This document shows, piece by piece, positions 24,736 to 32,545 of a DNA stretch of 32,545 nt. The DNA comes from Lentisphaerota bacterium (GTDB taxonomy: Bacteria > Verrucomicrobiota > Kiritimatiellia > RFP12 > UBA1067): NCBI GenBank assembly GCA_015061765.1, contig SUVZ01000002.1, positions 1 through 32,545 on the forward strand, in the 5' to 3' direction. The translations under genes were made by a program, and so were the position numbers. The notes below the pieces were generated by a model, which saw nothing but the letters and a program-made list of their open reading frames with translations, was not told the DNA's origin and did not search any database. Numbering within the stretch: the first letter of the stretch is position 1; the number at the start of each line of letters is the position of its first letter.

Positions 24736-25562
24736 TAGGGCGTAAAACAGATATGAGAAGCTCAAAGACAGGTTCGGTGCTGATGGAGTTCGTTATCGTA
24801 CTCCCGATTTACCTTATTTTGCTTGGCTTCGTATTCATGGTCGGTGAAATGTCCCTACACGGCGTCCATCTTGCTTCGTCTGGGGATCGTACGATTGCGG
24901 TTACTCAGGGTGGCGATGGATATTGGGACAGCGGCTGGAACCTTAATGCGGCCGAAAGCGAGATTGCAAATGCCATATCACCTTTTAGCAACCACGTAAA
25001 TCAGGTTCTCAATTACAGAGAAGAGGGCGTATATGCAAAGGTGTCGAATTTCAGACGTCAAGTTGCCGGACGTGTCGCTGACCCTAATTTCAACGGCCCA
25101 TGGTCATGGCTGGTCGCTTCCACTCTGAGGGATGAATACGCGCTTACCCCATGGACGCGGGGTATGATTAAGACTTGGGCGAACATGGAACGCATGGTCA
25201 AGATGACGGAGCCGCCGGAATCGCTCGGGCCGGATACGGTTCTTTCGAGGCTTTTCAGCGGCGTCGGAGTGGGGCGCATTTCGATGACGAGCAAGGATCT
25301 TGGCAGTGTGAATGCTTACGCCTACTATACGCTGATGCGCAACAATAAAGGACGCTCGTCGTACCGCAGCTGGGGACACGGGGCGATTGTCGATGCAGTC
25401 GCGAGTAGCGCAATCTGGAACCGGAAGGTGGCCAGCGAGGCGTTCGGTAGTGAAATCGATCCGGACGGAATGTCCGGCGAGGACAGAGGTGCGAACCCTG
25501 TCAGCAGCGGCAAACGAGAGGCTTATAAGCGACATCAACAATTTGTAGAATGGAGTGAATGA
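24732..25562 (+). CDS. TadE/TadF-like pseudopilin
   Basis: A second TadE/F-type protein of 276 residues. A short basic leader ends at G14, followed by SVLMEF (Glu19 at mature +5) and a hydrophobic helix (about 20-38, VIVLPIYLILLGFVFMVG). It then has VHLASSGDRTIAV, which resembles the small-residue helix extension of TadE. The remainder (about 50-276) is probably extracytoplasmic and contains several Trp residues. The TTG start overlaps the previous stop (TTGA), echoing the GTGA overlap upstream. An ATG at 24753 (MRSSKTG) is an equally plausible start and also retains the cleavage glycine. It could be the TadF equivalent. Confidence 0.78.
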   Translation: MIGRKTDMRSSKTGSVLMEFVIVLPIYLILLGFVFMVGEMSLHGVHLASSGDRTIAVTQGGDGYWDSGWNLNAAESEIANAISPFSNHVNQVLNYREEGVYAKVSNFRRQVAGRVADPNFNGPWSWLVASTLRDEYALTPWTRGMIKTWANMERMVKMTEPPESLGPDTVLSRLFSGVGVGRISMTSKDLGSVNAYAYYTLMRNNKGRSSYRSWGHGAIVDAVASSAIWNRKVASEAFGSEIDPDGMSGEDRGANPVSSGKREAYKRHQQFVEWSE

Positions 25563-25586
25563 TCCGCAATGAAAAGGAACAATGAA

Positions 25587-28500
25587 ATGAGAATAACAAA
25601 CAAACTGAAAGGCATGTTCAAACGCGTTGCGCTTGCAGCATGTTTTGTCTTTGCCGGGGCAGTTAACCTGTTCGCGGCCAATGTGGGATTCGTCGAACCG
25701 TACGACGACTGGCGTACTGCCATGCAGATCGCGGGCACGCATATTGCGGACTCGTACTATGAGCCTGTGTCGGTGTTCACCACGAACAGCGCGGTAGAGG
25801 TCTCTTTCGGATGGACGCGCAGCGACGGATCGTCCGCCTTGCCGCCGGTGAAGTTCTCGATTCTGGACGGAAGCGGCAAGATGCTTGCATCCTGGACGGA
25901 GCCTGGACGTGCAACCGGATCGACCACTGCGGGTTCGGCGAACGTTTGGTGGAGCGGAAACTGGAAATGTGATTTGATTCAATTTCTTGAACCGGGCGAC
26001 TATGCATTGACTGCGGAACTCGATCCGGCGAACACGCTCGGCGAGACGCTGGCTCAGCGTGCAGACAATTCGACCTTCTTCAGGTTTGCCGTCAAAGACG
26101 GTTCGTTCAATCCTTTGGATGTGGTGTCGGGATTCGCCTCTTCTTCGGTAACGGTGGTGGACGGCAATGACTTTGCCCAGGCGCCTCACCCGGCGTTTAA
26201 GGATTATCTCAACGGCGCAATCAGCATCGGCGATGCACCGATGATGCAGTTCGGTCCATATGTGCCGATGGACGGTAGGGTTGTTTCAAGCCGCAAAAAA
26301 CCGCTCGACCTGGTGCTTCTCATTGACGTCTCAGGCACGATGCAGGATTGCATAAACGGGCTGCTCAGGAATATCGAAACCTTCGTTGATCAGCTCATGA
26401 ACGGTGATGCGAACAATGAACCGATCCCTGATCTGCGTGTTAAAATCATTGGATATCACACCCCATATGCCTCTGAAGATTGGTTTATCGACAAGGGATT
26501 CACTTCCGATTGGAATACCCTGAAAAGCGATCTCCGCAATTTGTGGGCGACTCGTTGGAACGAGAGCGTGTTTGACGCTCTCCTGTATGTTGCCGAGGAA
26601 AAAGATACCGGATATGTATCTTGCGCCTCGCCTTTTAGAGCCAAGGAAGAGGCAACAAGGGCGGTTATACTTTTCACCGATGAGTTGCCGACAACAGGTA
26701 TTAATTTCGTTGCTCCGGGATGTTCAGGGAAAAACATACAGAACGTCATCGATGCGGTCGAGAATGCTGAAATCAATCTGACCGTAGTGGCCGAAACAGG
26801 CAGCAGGCTCAATGATTATGACCGTCTCGCAAATACCAACGCATATCCGACGGCGGCCAAGAATTCGGTTATGATCAGAACCTCAAACTTAAGCGGTTTT
26901 TCAAATGATGCTGATTCAATCCGAGCACTTGCGCAGATGGTGTCAAGTCAGGTCGCCACCGTTGTGGTGGAGCCTATGCTGAAGGTTGAGACAGAGGATT
27001 TCGGCACGCTGTCGTTCAAGTGGAAGAACGATTCCTCCGCCGGTACGAACAACATCTTCCGTTTTGACGGGTACAATCTCGGGAACAGGGCGAATGTCGT
27101 AACGAACGCCGTTCTTGACTCCGGGACCGGATGGAAGGAAGTGGAACTGACCGTGCTTGAGGACGGCCTCCATACGTTTGAATGGACCTACCGCAAGATC
27201 GGCTATGAGGGCGACATTGTAGATTGCGGCTTGATTACCGATCTTACCTGGGAGCCGTGGGCTACCCAGCTGAAGGTAACGCCTTCGCGCATGGAGTTCG
27301 AATACGAGGGCGGATGTTCGGAAACTGTCACAGTAAAGTGCAATACCAACTGGGTTGCCACTGTTAATGCTCCGTGGGTGCATCTTTCCGCGTTCGGCAA
27401 GGGCAACGGTACGTTTACCTACACAGTTGACGCAAATCCCTATCACAACTCACGGACTGCGACGATTACCGTAAAGGCGGGAGACAACGGTCGCCCCGAT
27501 GACGTGATTGTAACGAGGACTGTCACTGTATTCCAGAAGGAGTCGCCTTATGAAGAGAACGGAACGGTTCAGATTCTTGATGTCGGGTTGAAATCCCGCT
27601 GGCCGTGGAATGGGCTGGTCGATCTCGATTTCCGTGTGGTCACGCCGGCAAAGGATGTCCCTGTAACGATTTCGCTTGTCGGTTGGGACAGGGAAGGTGA
27701 AGAATTTGAATTTGACGAAACTACATACGCCAGCTCGTGCAGAAAAAATCCCAGATACGGGTATAATGACATTGTATACGAGAACAACGGCGGATGCAGA
27801 GGTGTTCAGATCGTTGAAAACGAAAAACATGACTGCGAGTTTATATGCCCCAGTTCCGGCGTTTACCGTATAACCTGGAACTTGAGCGAATGGGGTGATA
27901 TTGCCTATGGATCGGATGATCAGTACGTTGGCGATGTCAATGAACTGATGTGGCCGGAGGTCAATAATTTCCATACGCCGCGTTTTTGCGTGGTTGTCAA
28001 AGGGCGTTCAGAGTATAACGGAAGCGAGGAAAATGAAACCGTCTCCAACTGTGTGCGAGTTGATACACGGCAGAACAACAAATGCGGAGGATTGGTTGCG
28101 ACAGGTACAGAGAAGATCGGACATCCCGACGGCGCATTGGATCCGTTTGAATGGGATTCCATGTCTGTGGCAGATGGATTGATTACGGCCGGATCGCTGA
28201 TGCCTGAAGCCTATCGTACTGAAGGCATGACAAATGTGCTTTGCGTGCTTAACGATGTGTATGTGGAAGGCGGTATAATCTCCAATGATACGGTATGGAC
28301 TGCAGATCGCGTTCATCTTGTACGGGACAATGTGTTCATCAAAGAGGGTGCGACATTAACCATTGAAGACGGCGCGATAGTCAAATTCTGCAATCACACA
28401 TCGATATTCGCCAGATATATAGATCAGCCGAACGGCTGGAGCGTCATTGCCAAGGGCGCGTATATTTTGGATGCGTGCAATAGAGATGTCGGTGGCGACA

Positions 28501-30350
28501 CTCTGCATGGAAGCGGCGATGAAAGCCACAAGTTCGGTAAAGGATGGAACAGATTTTTTGATGAAACATTTCCTGCGACGGACAGCGATTTCCTTGCGAA
28601 TTACAACGGTATTTTCGGAATACCGTTATATGTGGTCGCTTCGGTCACGACAAATGATGCAGGGGAGGTGACGAGGGAGTTTGATCTTAAATGGGTGCGG
28701 TATTATACACGCGGCCAGCCTTATGGAAAGCTGCCGCGTCCTGTTTCTCCGGGCGAGCAGTTCTTTGGCTGGTTTTCTTTCGACGGAGATCTTTGGAACT
28801 CGTTGGATTCCGGCTGGTCTTACGCTGGTATCAAAGATAGCGTGATTCGTGAAGACGGTGTGCCGATGCCGACATACAGTGATAATCCTCCTAAGAGAAT
28901 AGACGCTTTGTCGGATATCCCCGATCCCGCAAAATACCCTGATAATTTCTGGCCCATGGGCAATGGCGGCGATGCGGTGATTGAACTTGCATATTCGCTG
29001 ACGAACTATACCGCGTCCGTCCACAAGCCACAGGTTGTTTCGGTCAAGGTGGGCGAGGCCGTGATACCTCCGGCGAACTATACTGTCGCGCATTCCGGCG
29101 GCAACTTCACTACTGTCGGTGTATATACCGTGTCGGTGAACTTCCTGTACGACTATACAAACACGGCGTATGCCACATACGCGGTATGTCCGACCAAGGC
29201 GGAGGATGCGACCGTCACTTTCGTTCCCGAGGAGTATATGTACAACGGATCAAAGTTTACGAAGCCTTCCGTAAGTGTGTATGCGGGCGGACGGTATCTC
29301 AGCGCCAATGAATACAGCATAGGATGGAGCGCCGGAGACTGGACCACTCCCGGAACCTATACGGCGACGGTCGAGCTTAAGGGAAATTATGAGGGTACGG
29401 TAACAAAGACGTTCGAGATAAAGGAAAATCCGGATCTCACGGTTGTGATGTACGATAATGATGCCAAAGCCGGTGCCCGTGTGGTTGAATTGCGCGGCGA
29501 GGGCTACTCTCCGCGTGTCCTCTACCTGAGCGGAAACGACGTTGCGGGCAACGATGGTGTCGCCACGCGCGGTATAATCAAGCTTCTCAAGGAGGATCTG
29601 GATGTGCGTAGCTTCGTGCTCACGAACTATGTGTGCCGGTACGACGACTATGCAAGCGTAGGCTCAAACCGCTGCGAGACGTCGTATGCGCCCGGTTTCG
29701 CAGGCAGGGCTCTTCCGTTCATGGGGGCTGTGGCTCCGGATACGGATAGGTGTCTGGCGCACACGAACGGGTATATGTCCGCCTCGGAGCTTCTGGACTT
29801 CCTGCGTCTCGCGGCGACGATTCCGGATGCGATGCTTCCCGCGCTTCCCGTCGGCGCTACGGATGCGGATGTCGTGGCGTTGATCGGCAAGATGTCCTGG
29901 GGCGACACGGAAGTCGCGGCGAAGATCACGACCGTAGCGGCGTACAACAGGTTCCGTGCTTGGTTCGAACGTCTGGATTCAGCCACGCAGGCTGCGGTCG
30001 AGGCGAGTAACCGTGCCTACATCTCCTCTGTTGTGAGTGAGATCCTTGCGGATGCGGTGCTGCTCGGCGACAGCGAGAAGGTGGATATTTCGATAACCGA
30101 CTTCGAGCTCGATTCTTCGACGGGTTCCTGCAGTGTGACCGTTGAGCTCAAGCTTGGCGGCACGGCGAAGCAGCTGAAGGCGGCCAAGGAGGCTTTTGCG
30201 GGCAAGGTCAGGCTGGGCGCTACGCTCAAGGGCATGTCGCCTGCTACAGAATCCGACATCGCGACGGCGACGCTTTCCGGCAACAGGGTGAAGCTCTCTG
30301 TGAAGATGCCGTCCGGGGAAAGCGGGTTTGTTACGATCAAGATCGACTGA
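25587..30350 (+). CDS. Large secreted VWA- and BACON-domain protein, putative pilus-associated adhesin
   Basis: A 1587-residue exported protein. A signal peptide spans about 1-30 (ALAACFVFAGAVNLFA). The first domain (about 30-200) is beta-rich. A von Willebrand A domain follows (about 240-450) with an intact MIDAS: DVSGT at 247-251 and FTDE near 363-366. A BACON domain lies at about 561-652 (LKVTPSRMEFEYEGG, CNTNWVATVNAPWVHLS, VTVFQKE). The central region (about 655-1120) is unknown, followed by two Ig-like repeats (about 1135-1280, GTYTATVELKGNYEGTV). The C-terminal region is helical, then a beta domain ending in VTIKID. I chose the ATG at 25587, with AAAAGGAA 7 nt upstream, over the one at 25569. 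Position after TadE/G genes suggests it supplies the VWA adhesin function usually fused within TadG (inference). Confidence 0.88.
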   Translation: MRITNKLKGMFKRVALAACFVFAGAVNLFAANVGFVEPYDDWRTAMQIAGTHIADSYYEPVSVFTTNSAVEVSFGWTRSDGSSALPPVKFSILDGSGKMLASWTEPGRATGSTTAGSANVWWSGNWKCDLIQFLEPGDYALTAELDPANTLGETLAQRADNSTFFRFAVKDGSFNPLDVVSGFASSSVTVVDGNDFAQAPHPAFKDYLNGAISIGDAPMMQFGPYVPMDGRVVSSRKKPLDLVLLIDVSGTMQDCINGLLRNIETFVDQLMNGDANNEPIPDLRVKIIGYHTPYASEDWFIDKGFTSDWNTLKSDLRNLWATRWNESVFDALLYVAEEKDTGYVSCASPFRAKEEATRAVILFTDELPTTGINFVAPGCSGKNIQNVIDAVENAEINLTVVAETGSRLNDYDRLANTNAYPTAAKNSVMIRTSNLSGFSNDADSIRALAQMVSSQVATVVVEPMLKVETEDFGTLSFKWKNDSSAGTNNIFRFDGYNLGNRANVVTNAVLDSGTGWKEVELTVLEDGLHTFEWTYRKIGYEGDIVDCGLITDLTWEPWATQLKVTPSRMEFEYEGGCSETVTVKCNTNWVATVNAPWVHLSAFGKGNGTFTYTVDANPYHNSRTATITVKAGDNGRPDDVIVTRTVTVFQKESPYEENGTVQILDVGLKSRWPWNGLVDLDFRVVTPAKDVPVTISLVGWDREGEEFEFDETTYASSCRKNPRYGYNDIVYENNGGCRGVQIVENEKHDCEFICPSSGVYRITWNLSEWGDIAYGSDDQYVGDVNELMWPEVNNFHTPRFCVVVKGRSEYNGSEENETVSNCVRVDTRQNNKCGGLVATGTEKIGHPDGALDPFEWDSMSVADGLITAGSLMPEAYRTEGMTNVLCVLNDVYVEGGIISNDTVWTADRVHLVRDNVFIKEGATLTIEDGAIVKFCNHTSIFARYIDQPNGWSVIAKGAYILDACNRDVGGDTLHGSGDESHKFGKGWNRFFDETFPATDSDFLANYNGIFGIPLYVVASVTTNDAGEVTREFDLKWVRYYTRGQPYGKLPRPVSPGEQFFGWFSFDGDLWNSLDSGWSYAGIKDSVIREDGVPMPTYSDNPPKRIDALSDIPDPAKYPDNFWPMGNGGDAVIELAYSLTNYTASVHKPQVVSVKVGEAVIPPANYTVAHSGGNFTTVGVYTVSVNFLYDYTNTAYATYAVCPTKAEDATVTFVPEEYMYNGSKFTKPSVSVYAGGRYLSANEYSIGWSAGDWTTPGTYTATVELKGNYEGTVTKTFEIKENPDLTVVMYDNDAKAGARVVELRGEGYSPRVLYLSGNDVAGNDGVATRGIIKLLKEDLDVRSFVLTNYVCRYDDYASVGSNRCETSYAPGFAGRALPFMGAVAPDTDRCLAHTNGYMSASELLDFLRLAATIPDAMLPALPVGATDADVVALIGKMSWGDTEVAAKITTVAAYNRFRAWFERLDSATQAAVEASNRAYISSVVSEILADAVLLGDSEKVDISITDFELDSSTGSCSVTVELKLGGTAKQLKAAKEAFAGKVRLGATLKGMSPATESDIATATLSGNRVKLSVKMPSGESGFVTIKID

Positions 30351-30721
30351 TGCCATTGAGATCCTCCATAGTTGCGTTTTTGGTTTTCGCCGCAGGCTTT
30401 GCCCTTGCGGCGGAACCGTTCCGCATACCCGTGGGGGCGGAGGTGACTTCCGGAGTCGCCGAGGCCGGCGGCTGGGCCGCGTCGGGGGTCGTCTATGCGC
30501 CGTATGTACAGGCGCGGGCGAGGCTCATTGCCGCTGCGGCAGCATCCGGCTGGCGGCTGTCGCATGAGATCCCTGTCGGAAAGCTGAACGGCAGAACTCT
30601 GCTTGCGTTCAGGCGTGGACAGGACGAACTGACATTGATGGTGGCGAGATCGGGCGTGGACAGAAGCGTGTTTTCATATGGACTGAGCCGCGCAGGGAAA
30701 AAGGAGAAGGCTTTCAGATGA
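30350..30721 (+). CDS. Small exported protein of unknown function
   Basis: A 123-residue protein with a signal peptide (about 1-21, IVAFLVFAAGFALAA). The mature part is about 100 residues with one amphipathic helix (VQARARLIAAAAASGWRLS) and beta-like segments (TLLAFRRGQDELTLMVARSG). I recognise no family. Its ATG overlaps the VWA gene stop by one base (TGATG), and its own TGA overlaps the ATG of the following PP2C gene (ATGA). It is therefore translated between the secreted adhesin and the second signalling module. It could be a periplasmic partner of the VWA protein or of the phosphatase's outer domain. Confidence 0.75.
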   Translation: MPLRSSIVAFLVFAAGFALAAEPFRIPVGAEVTSGVAEAGGWAASGVVYAPYVQARARLIAAAAASGWRLSHEIPVGKLNGRTLLAFRRGQDELTLMVARSGVDRSVFSYGLSRAGKKEKAFR

Positions 30722-32460
30722 AGCGTTTCGGACATCTGGTTTATGCGGTACGGAGTGAGATAGGACTCAAGCGCAAAAACAACGAGGATGCATACGGGGC
30801 TTATCCCTCGCACGGCATATGGTGCGTTGCGGACGGCATGGGCGGCGGCGACGACGGGGAGATCGCCTCGGCGGCGGTTGTTCAGGCGTTGGACGGCTTC
30901 TGCAGGGAATATCCGATGCCGTCCGAGGGCGCGTATTCGGCGTGGGAGATTTCCCGCGGAGTGTCGGCGGCGGTGAACTCGGCCTCCTCGTGGGTGTTCC
31001 GGCGGGCGCAGTCGCGCAGGCTCAAAGGGTGCGGTTCTACTTTTGCGGGTGTGGTGTTTGACGCGACGCGTCCGGCGGATGCGCTGGTGATGCATGCCGG
31101 CGACAGCCGCGTGTACCGGATCCGCGGCAAGGAGATCCGGCAGATCACGAAGGATCATTCTGCGGCCGAGTTGGTCGGGGTAAAGAAAGAGTCTGATCTG
31201 AATCCTATGTTCCGGGGGATGATTCTGCGGGCGGTGGGCATAGCGGAGAGCGTTGAGGTCGACATCACTCCGATGCAGGTGTGCGAAGGGGATGTCGTTC
31301 TCGTATGCAGCGACGGACTCTCCAGGATGATTCCCGATAAGAGGATACTGTCAATCGTCCGCGAAAACCGCAGCGACATGAATCTTGCCGCAGGAAAACT
31401 GATAGAGGCGGTGTATTCCGCCGGTGCGGTTGACAACGTGACGGCTGTTCTGATTTCCGTGCAGGATCTGCCTGCGGCGGAGAAGGAGCTTCCGTCTCCG
31501 ATCCCATCCGAAGACGTCGAAGATTGTTCAGAGGAACCCGCGACGCATGATACGTCGGCGGGGACGTCCTGCCGCGACACCGGCCTGACGGAGACGGTTC
31601 CGCTGTGTCCCGAAGCGGGGACGGAAGACGGTTGTTCCGCACGGCATGAAAACGATCGGGAAGCTTCGTTCGATGTGACACGGAATTTTGTGCGGATGTG
31701 CCGTCGCAATCCGCTGATGACGGTTATGACGGTTTGTCTGCTGTTCCTAGGATTCCTGTTTGCCGTGCTCGCGGTTTTTACGGTTGGACGGAAGGAAAAA
31801 GCGATCCCCACACCGGTTCATTCCATAACACAGGAGACGATGAGTGTCGTGTCGGAAAGCGAGGCTCATACAGCGCCTGAAAAGGAGGTGGCGCCGGTCG
31901 AACCCAAGGTCGAGCCTCGATCCGTTTCGCCCCGTGCGGAGTGGGTAAAGTCTGTTGTGCAAGCACCGGATGTCCTCGCGGAGCGAAGAAAGCGCGCGGA
32001 GGATTCTGTGGAGGAGCGCGAACGGAAAAAGCTGACCGACATGCTGAAGGCGGAGCGAGCCAAGATGCTTAAGGCAGAGGCTGCAGAGGCGGCGGTGGCG
32101 GTGCGTTGCCGTGAAGCGGAGGTCGCTTTGGGTGTACTCAGCCGGGACCGTGCCGTATTTCCGAAATTCATAGAGCATATGAAGGTGGCGGTCGGGTCCG
32201 CCGCATGCGGCAATGTCCGGATGTGTGGGCAGACGATCGCATCGATGAAGCCTGATGAAAACGGATTCTCCGGCGCCGCCTGCGATCTTGTGCGGGAGAT
32301 CCAGAAGTTTGACGTGTTGCTCAAGGGCGGAAAACACGGCAGAAGGATTCCTGTCGGAAAATTCAGAAAGCTTGCCGAACTGGATCCGACTTCAGGGGAG
32401 GCGTATGAACTTGCGGCCGAGATAATAAAATCCGTGGCAGGGGACAGGAGCCGCCGATGA
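30718..32460 (+). CDS. Second membrane-anchored PP2C-type Ser/Thr phosphatase
   Basis: A 580-residue paralogue of the phosphatase at 3462. The catalytic domain (about 5-250) has NNED, DGMGGGDDGE, GDSRVYR, SDGLSRMI and VDNVT, so all metal-binding aspartates are retained, again with Gly replacing the His after DGMGG. Close similarity to the left copy is visible in long stretches such as TKDHSAAEL and NPMFRGMILRAVGI. A Ser/Thr/Glu-rich linker leads to a membrane span (about 331-355), then a Pro/Glu region, a shorter coiled coil (about 420-475) and a C-terminal globular part. It overlaps the preceding exported-protein gene and the next kinase gene by 4 nt each (ATGA). It probably opposes the kinase that follows. 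Confidence 0.92.
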   Translation: MKRFGHLVYAVRSEIGLKRKNNEDAYGAYPSHGIWCVADGMGGGDDGEIASAAVVQALDGFCREYPMPSEGAYSAWEISRGVSAAVNSASSWVFRRAQSRRLKGCGSTFAGVVFDATRPADALVMHAGDSRVYRIRGKEIRQITKDHSAAELVGVKKESDLNPMFRGMILRAVGIAESVEVDITPMQVCEGDVVLVCSDGLSRMIPDKRILSIVRENRSDMNLAAGKLIEAVYSAGAVDNVTAVLISVQDLPAAEKELPSPIPSEDVEDCSEEPATHDTSAGTSCRDTGLTETVPLCPEAGTEDGCSARHENDREASFDVTRNFVRMCRRNPLMTVMTVCLLFLGFLFAVLAVFTVGRKEKAIPTPVHSITQETMSVVSESEAHTAPEKEVAPVEPKVEPRSVSPRAEWVKSVVQAPDVLAERRKRAEDSVEERERKKLTDMLKAERAKMLKAEAAEAAVAVRCREAEVALGVLSRDRAVFPKFIEHMKVAVGSAACGNVRMCGQTIASMKPDENGFSGAACDLVREIQKFDVLLKGGKHGRRIPVGKFRKLAELDPTSGEAYELAAEIIKSVAGDRSRR

Positions 32461-32545
32461 TTGACCTGAACGGAAAGAAGTTCGGCGGATTTCGGGTCAA
32501 GGGCGTTCTTGGCGGCGGCAATCAGGGCATGGTGTATTCCGCCGT
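32457..32545 (+). CDS. Start of a second Ser/Thr protein kinase gene (3' truncated by window edge)
   Basis: Only the first 29 codons are in the window. The ATG overlaps the PP2C stop as ATGA. The product begins MIDLNGKKFGGFRVKGVLGG and continues with GNQGMVYSA, which matches the start of the dual kinase at 5604 (KIIGGFRVLQEIQAGSGSQGTVYKA) and the glycine-rich nucleotide loop of Hanks-type kinases. So the right-hand phosphatase gene is also paired with a kinase. Whether it too carries two kinase domains cannot be seen. Confidence 0.8.
   Translation, partial: MIDLNGKKFGGFRVKGVLGGGNQGMVYSA

Noticed and set aside
25734..25747. GGCACG-N4-TTGC, a sigma-54-like site inside the VWA gene
   Set aside because: It has correct spacing but lies about 150 bp inside a coding region, has G instead of T before GGCAC, and no gene starts close downstream in the same direction.

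Overview
The window is about 32.5 kb of moderately GC-rich bacterial DNA in which every supported gene lies on the + strand. Genes are packed tightly (the largest gap is 72 bp), many stops and starts overlap (ATGA, GTGA, TTGA, TGATG), and no tRNA, rRNA, CRISPR array or transposase is visible. The gene set is that of a Tad/Flp-type pilus embedded in Ser/Thr phospho-signalling genes. Large secreted proteins with VWA, BACON and Ig-like segments, together with many FHA, Ser/Thr kinase and PP2C genes, suggest a Gram-negative member of the PVC group (Kiritimatiellota or Verrucomicrobiota-like). That placement is inference from domain content only; no phylogenetic marker is present.

Layout: (1) 2-3439, the 3' part of a very long repetitive adhesin-like protein. 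(2) 3462-9203, a signalling module: a membrane-anchored PP2C phosphatase, a small unknown ORF, and a membrane protein with two protein-kinase domains. (3) 9219-10622, a sigma-54 activator with an N-terminal FHA domain. (4) 10630-10645, a consensus sigma-54 promoter followed by the assembly genes: CpaB-like, secretin (CpaC/RcpA), FHA-fused CpaF/TadA ATPase, TadB, TadC. (5) 16633-20840, two large FHA-transmembrane proteins. (6) 20975-20989, a second, near-identical sigma-54 promoter, then a pilin-like gene, the likely major Flp pilin, a prepilin peptidase (TadV/CpaA), a TadE-like protein, a TadG-like N-terminal protein and another TadE/F-like protein. (7) 25587-30721, a 1587-residue secreted VWA/BACON protein and a small exported protein. 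(8) 30718-32545, a second PP2C gene followed by the start of a second kinase gene that runs off the window.

How the parts may work together (inference): the kinase and phosphatase set the phosphothreonine state of partner proteins. Five FHA domains in four proteins (transcription activator, extension ATPase, and two membrane proteins between TadC and the pilins) could read that state. The activator would switch on the two sigma-54 promoters, while the ATPase and membrane FHA proteins would gate assembly after translation. The logic resembles the PpkA-PppA-Fha threonine-phosphorylation pathway of type VI secretion, here applied to a Tad pilus. Such a phospho-threonine-controlled Tad pilus with an FHA-ATPase fusion and an FHA-sigma-54 activator is the most interesting feature of the window.
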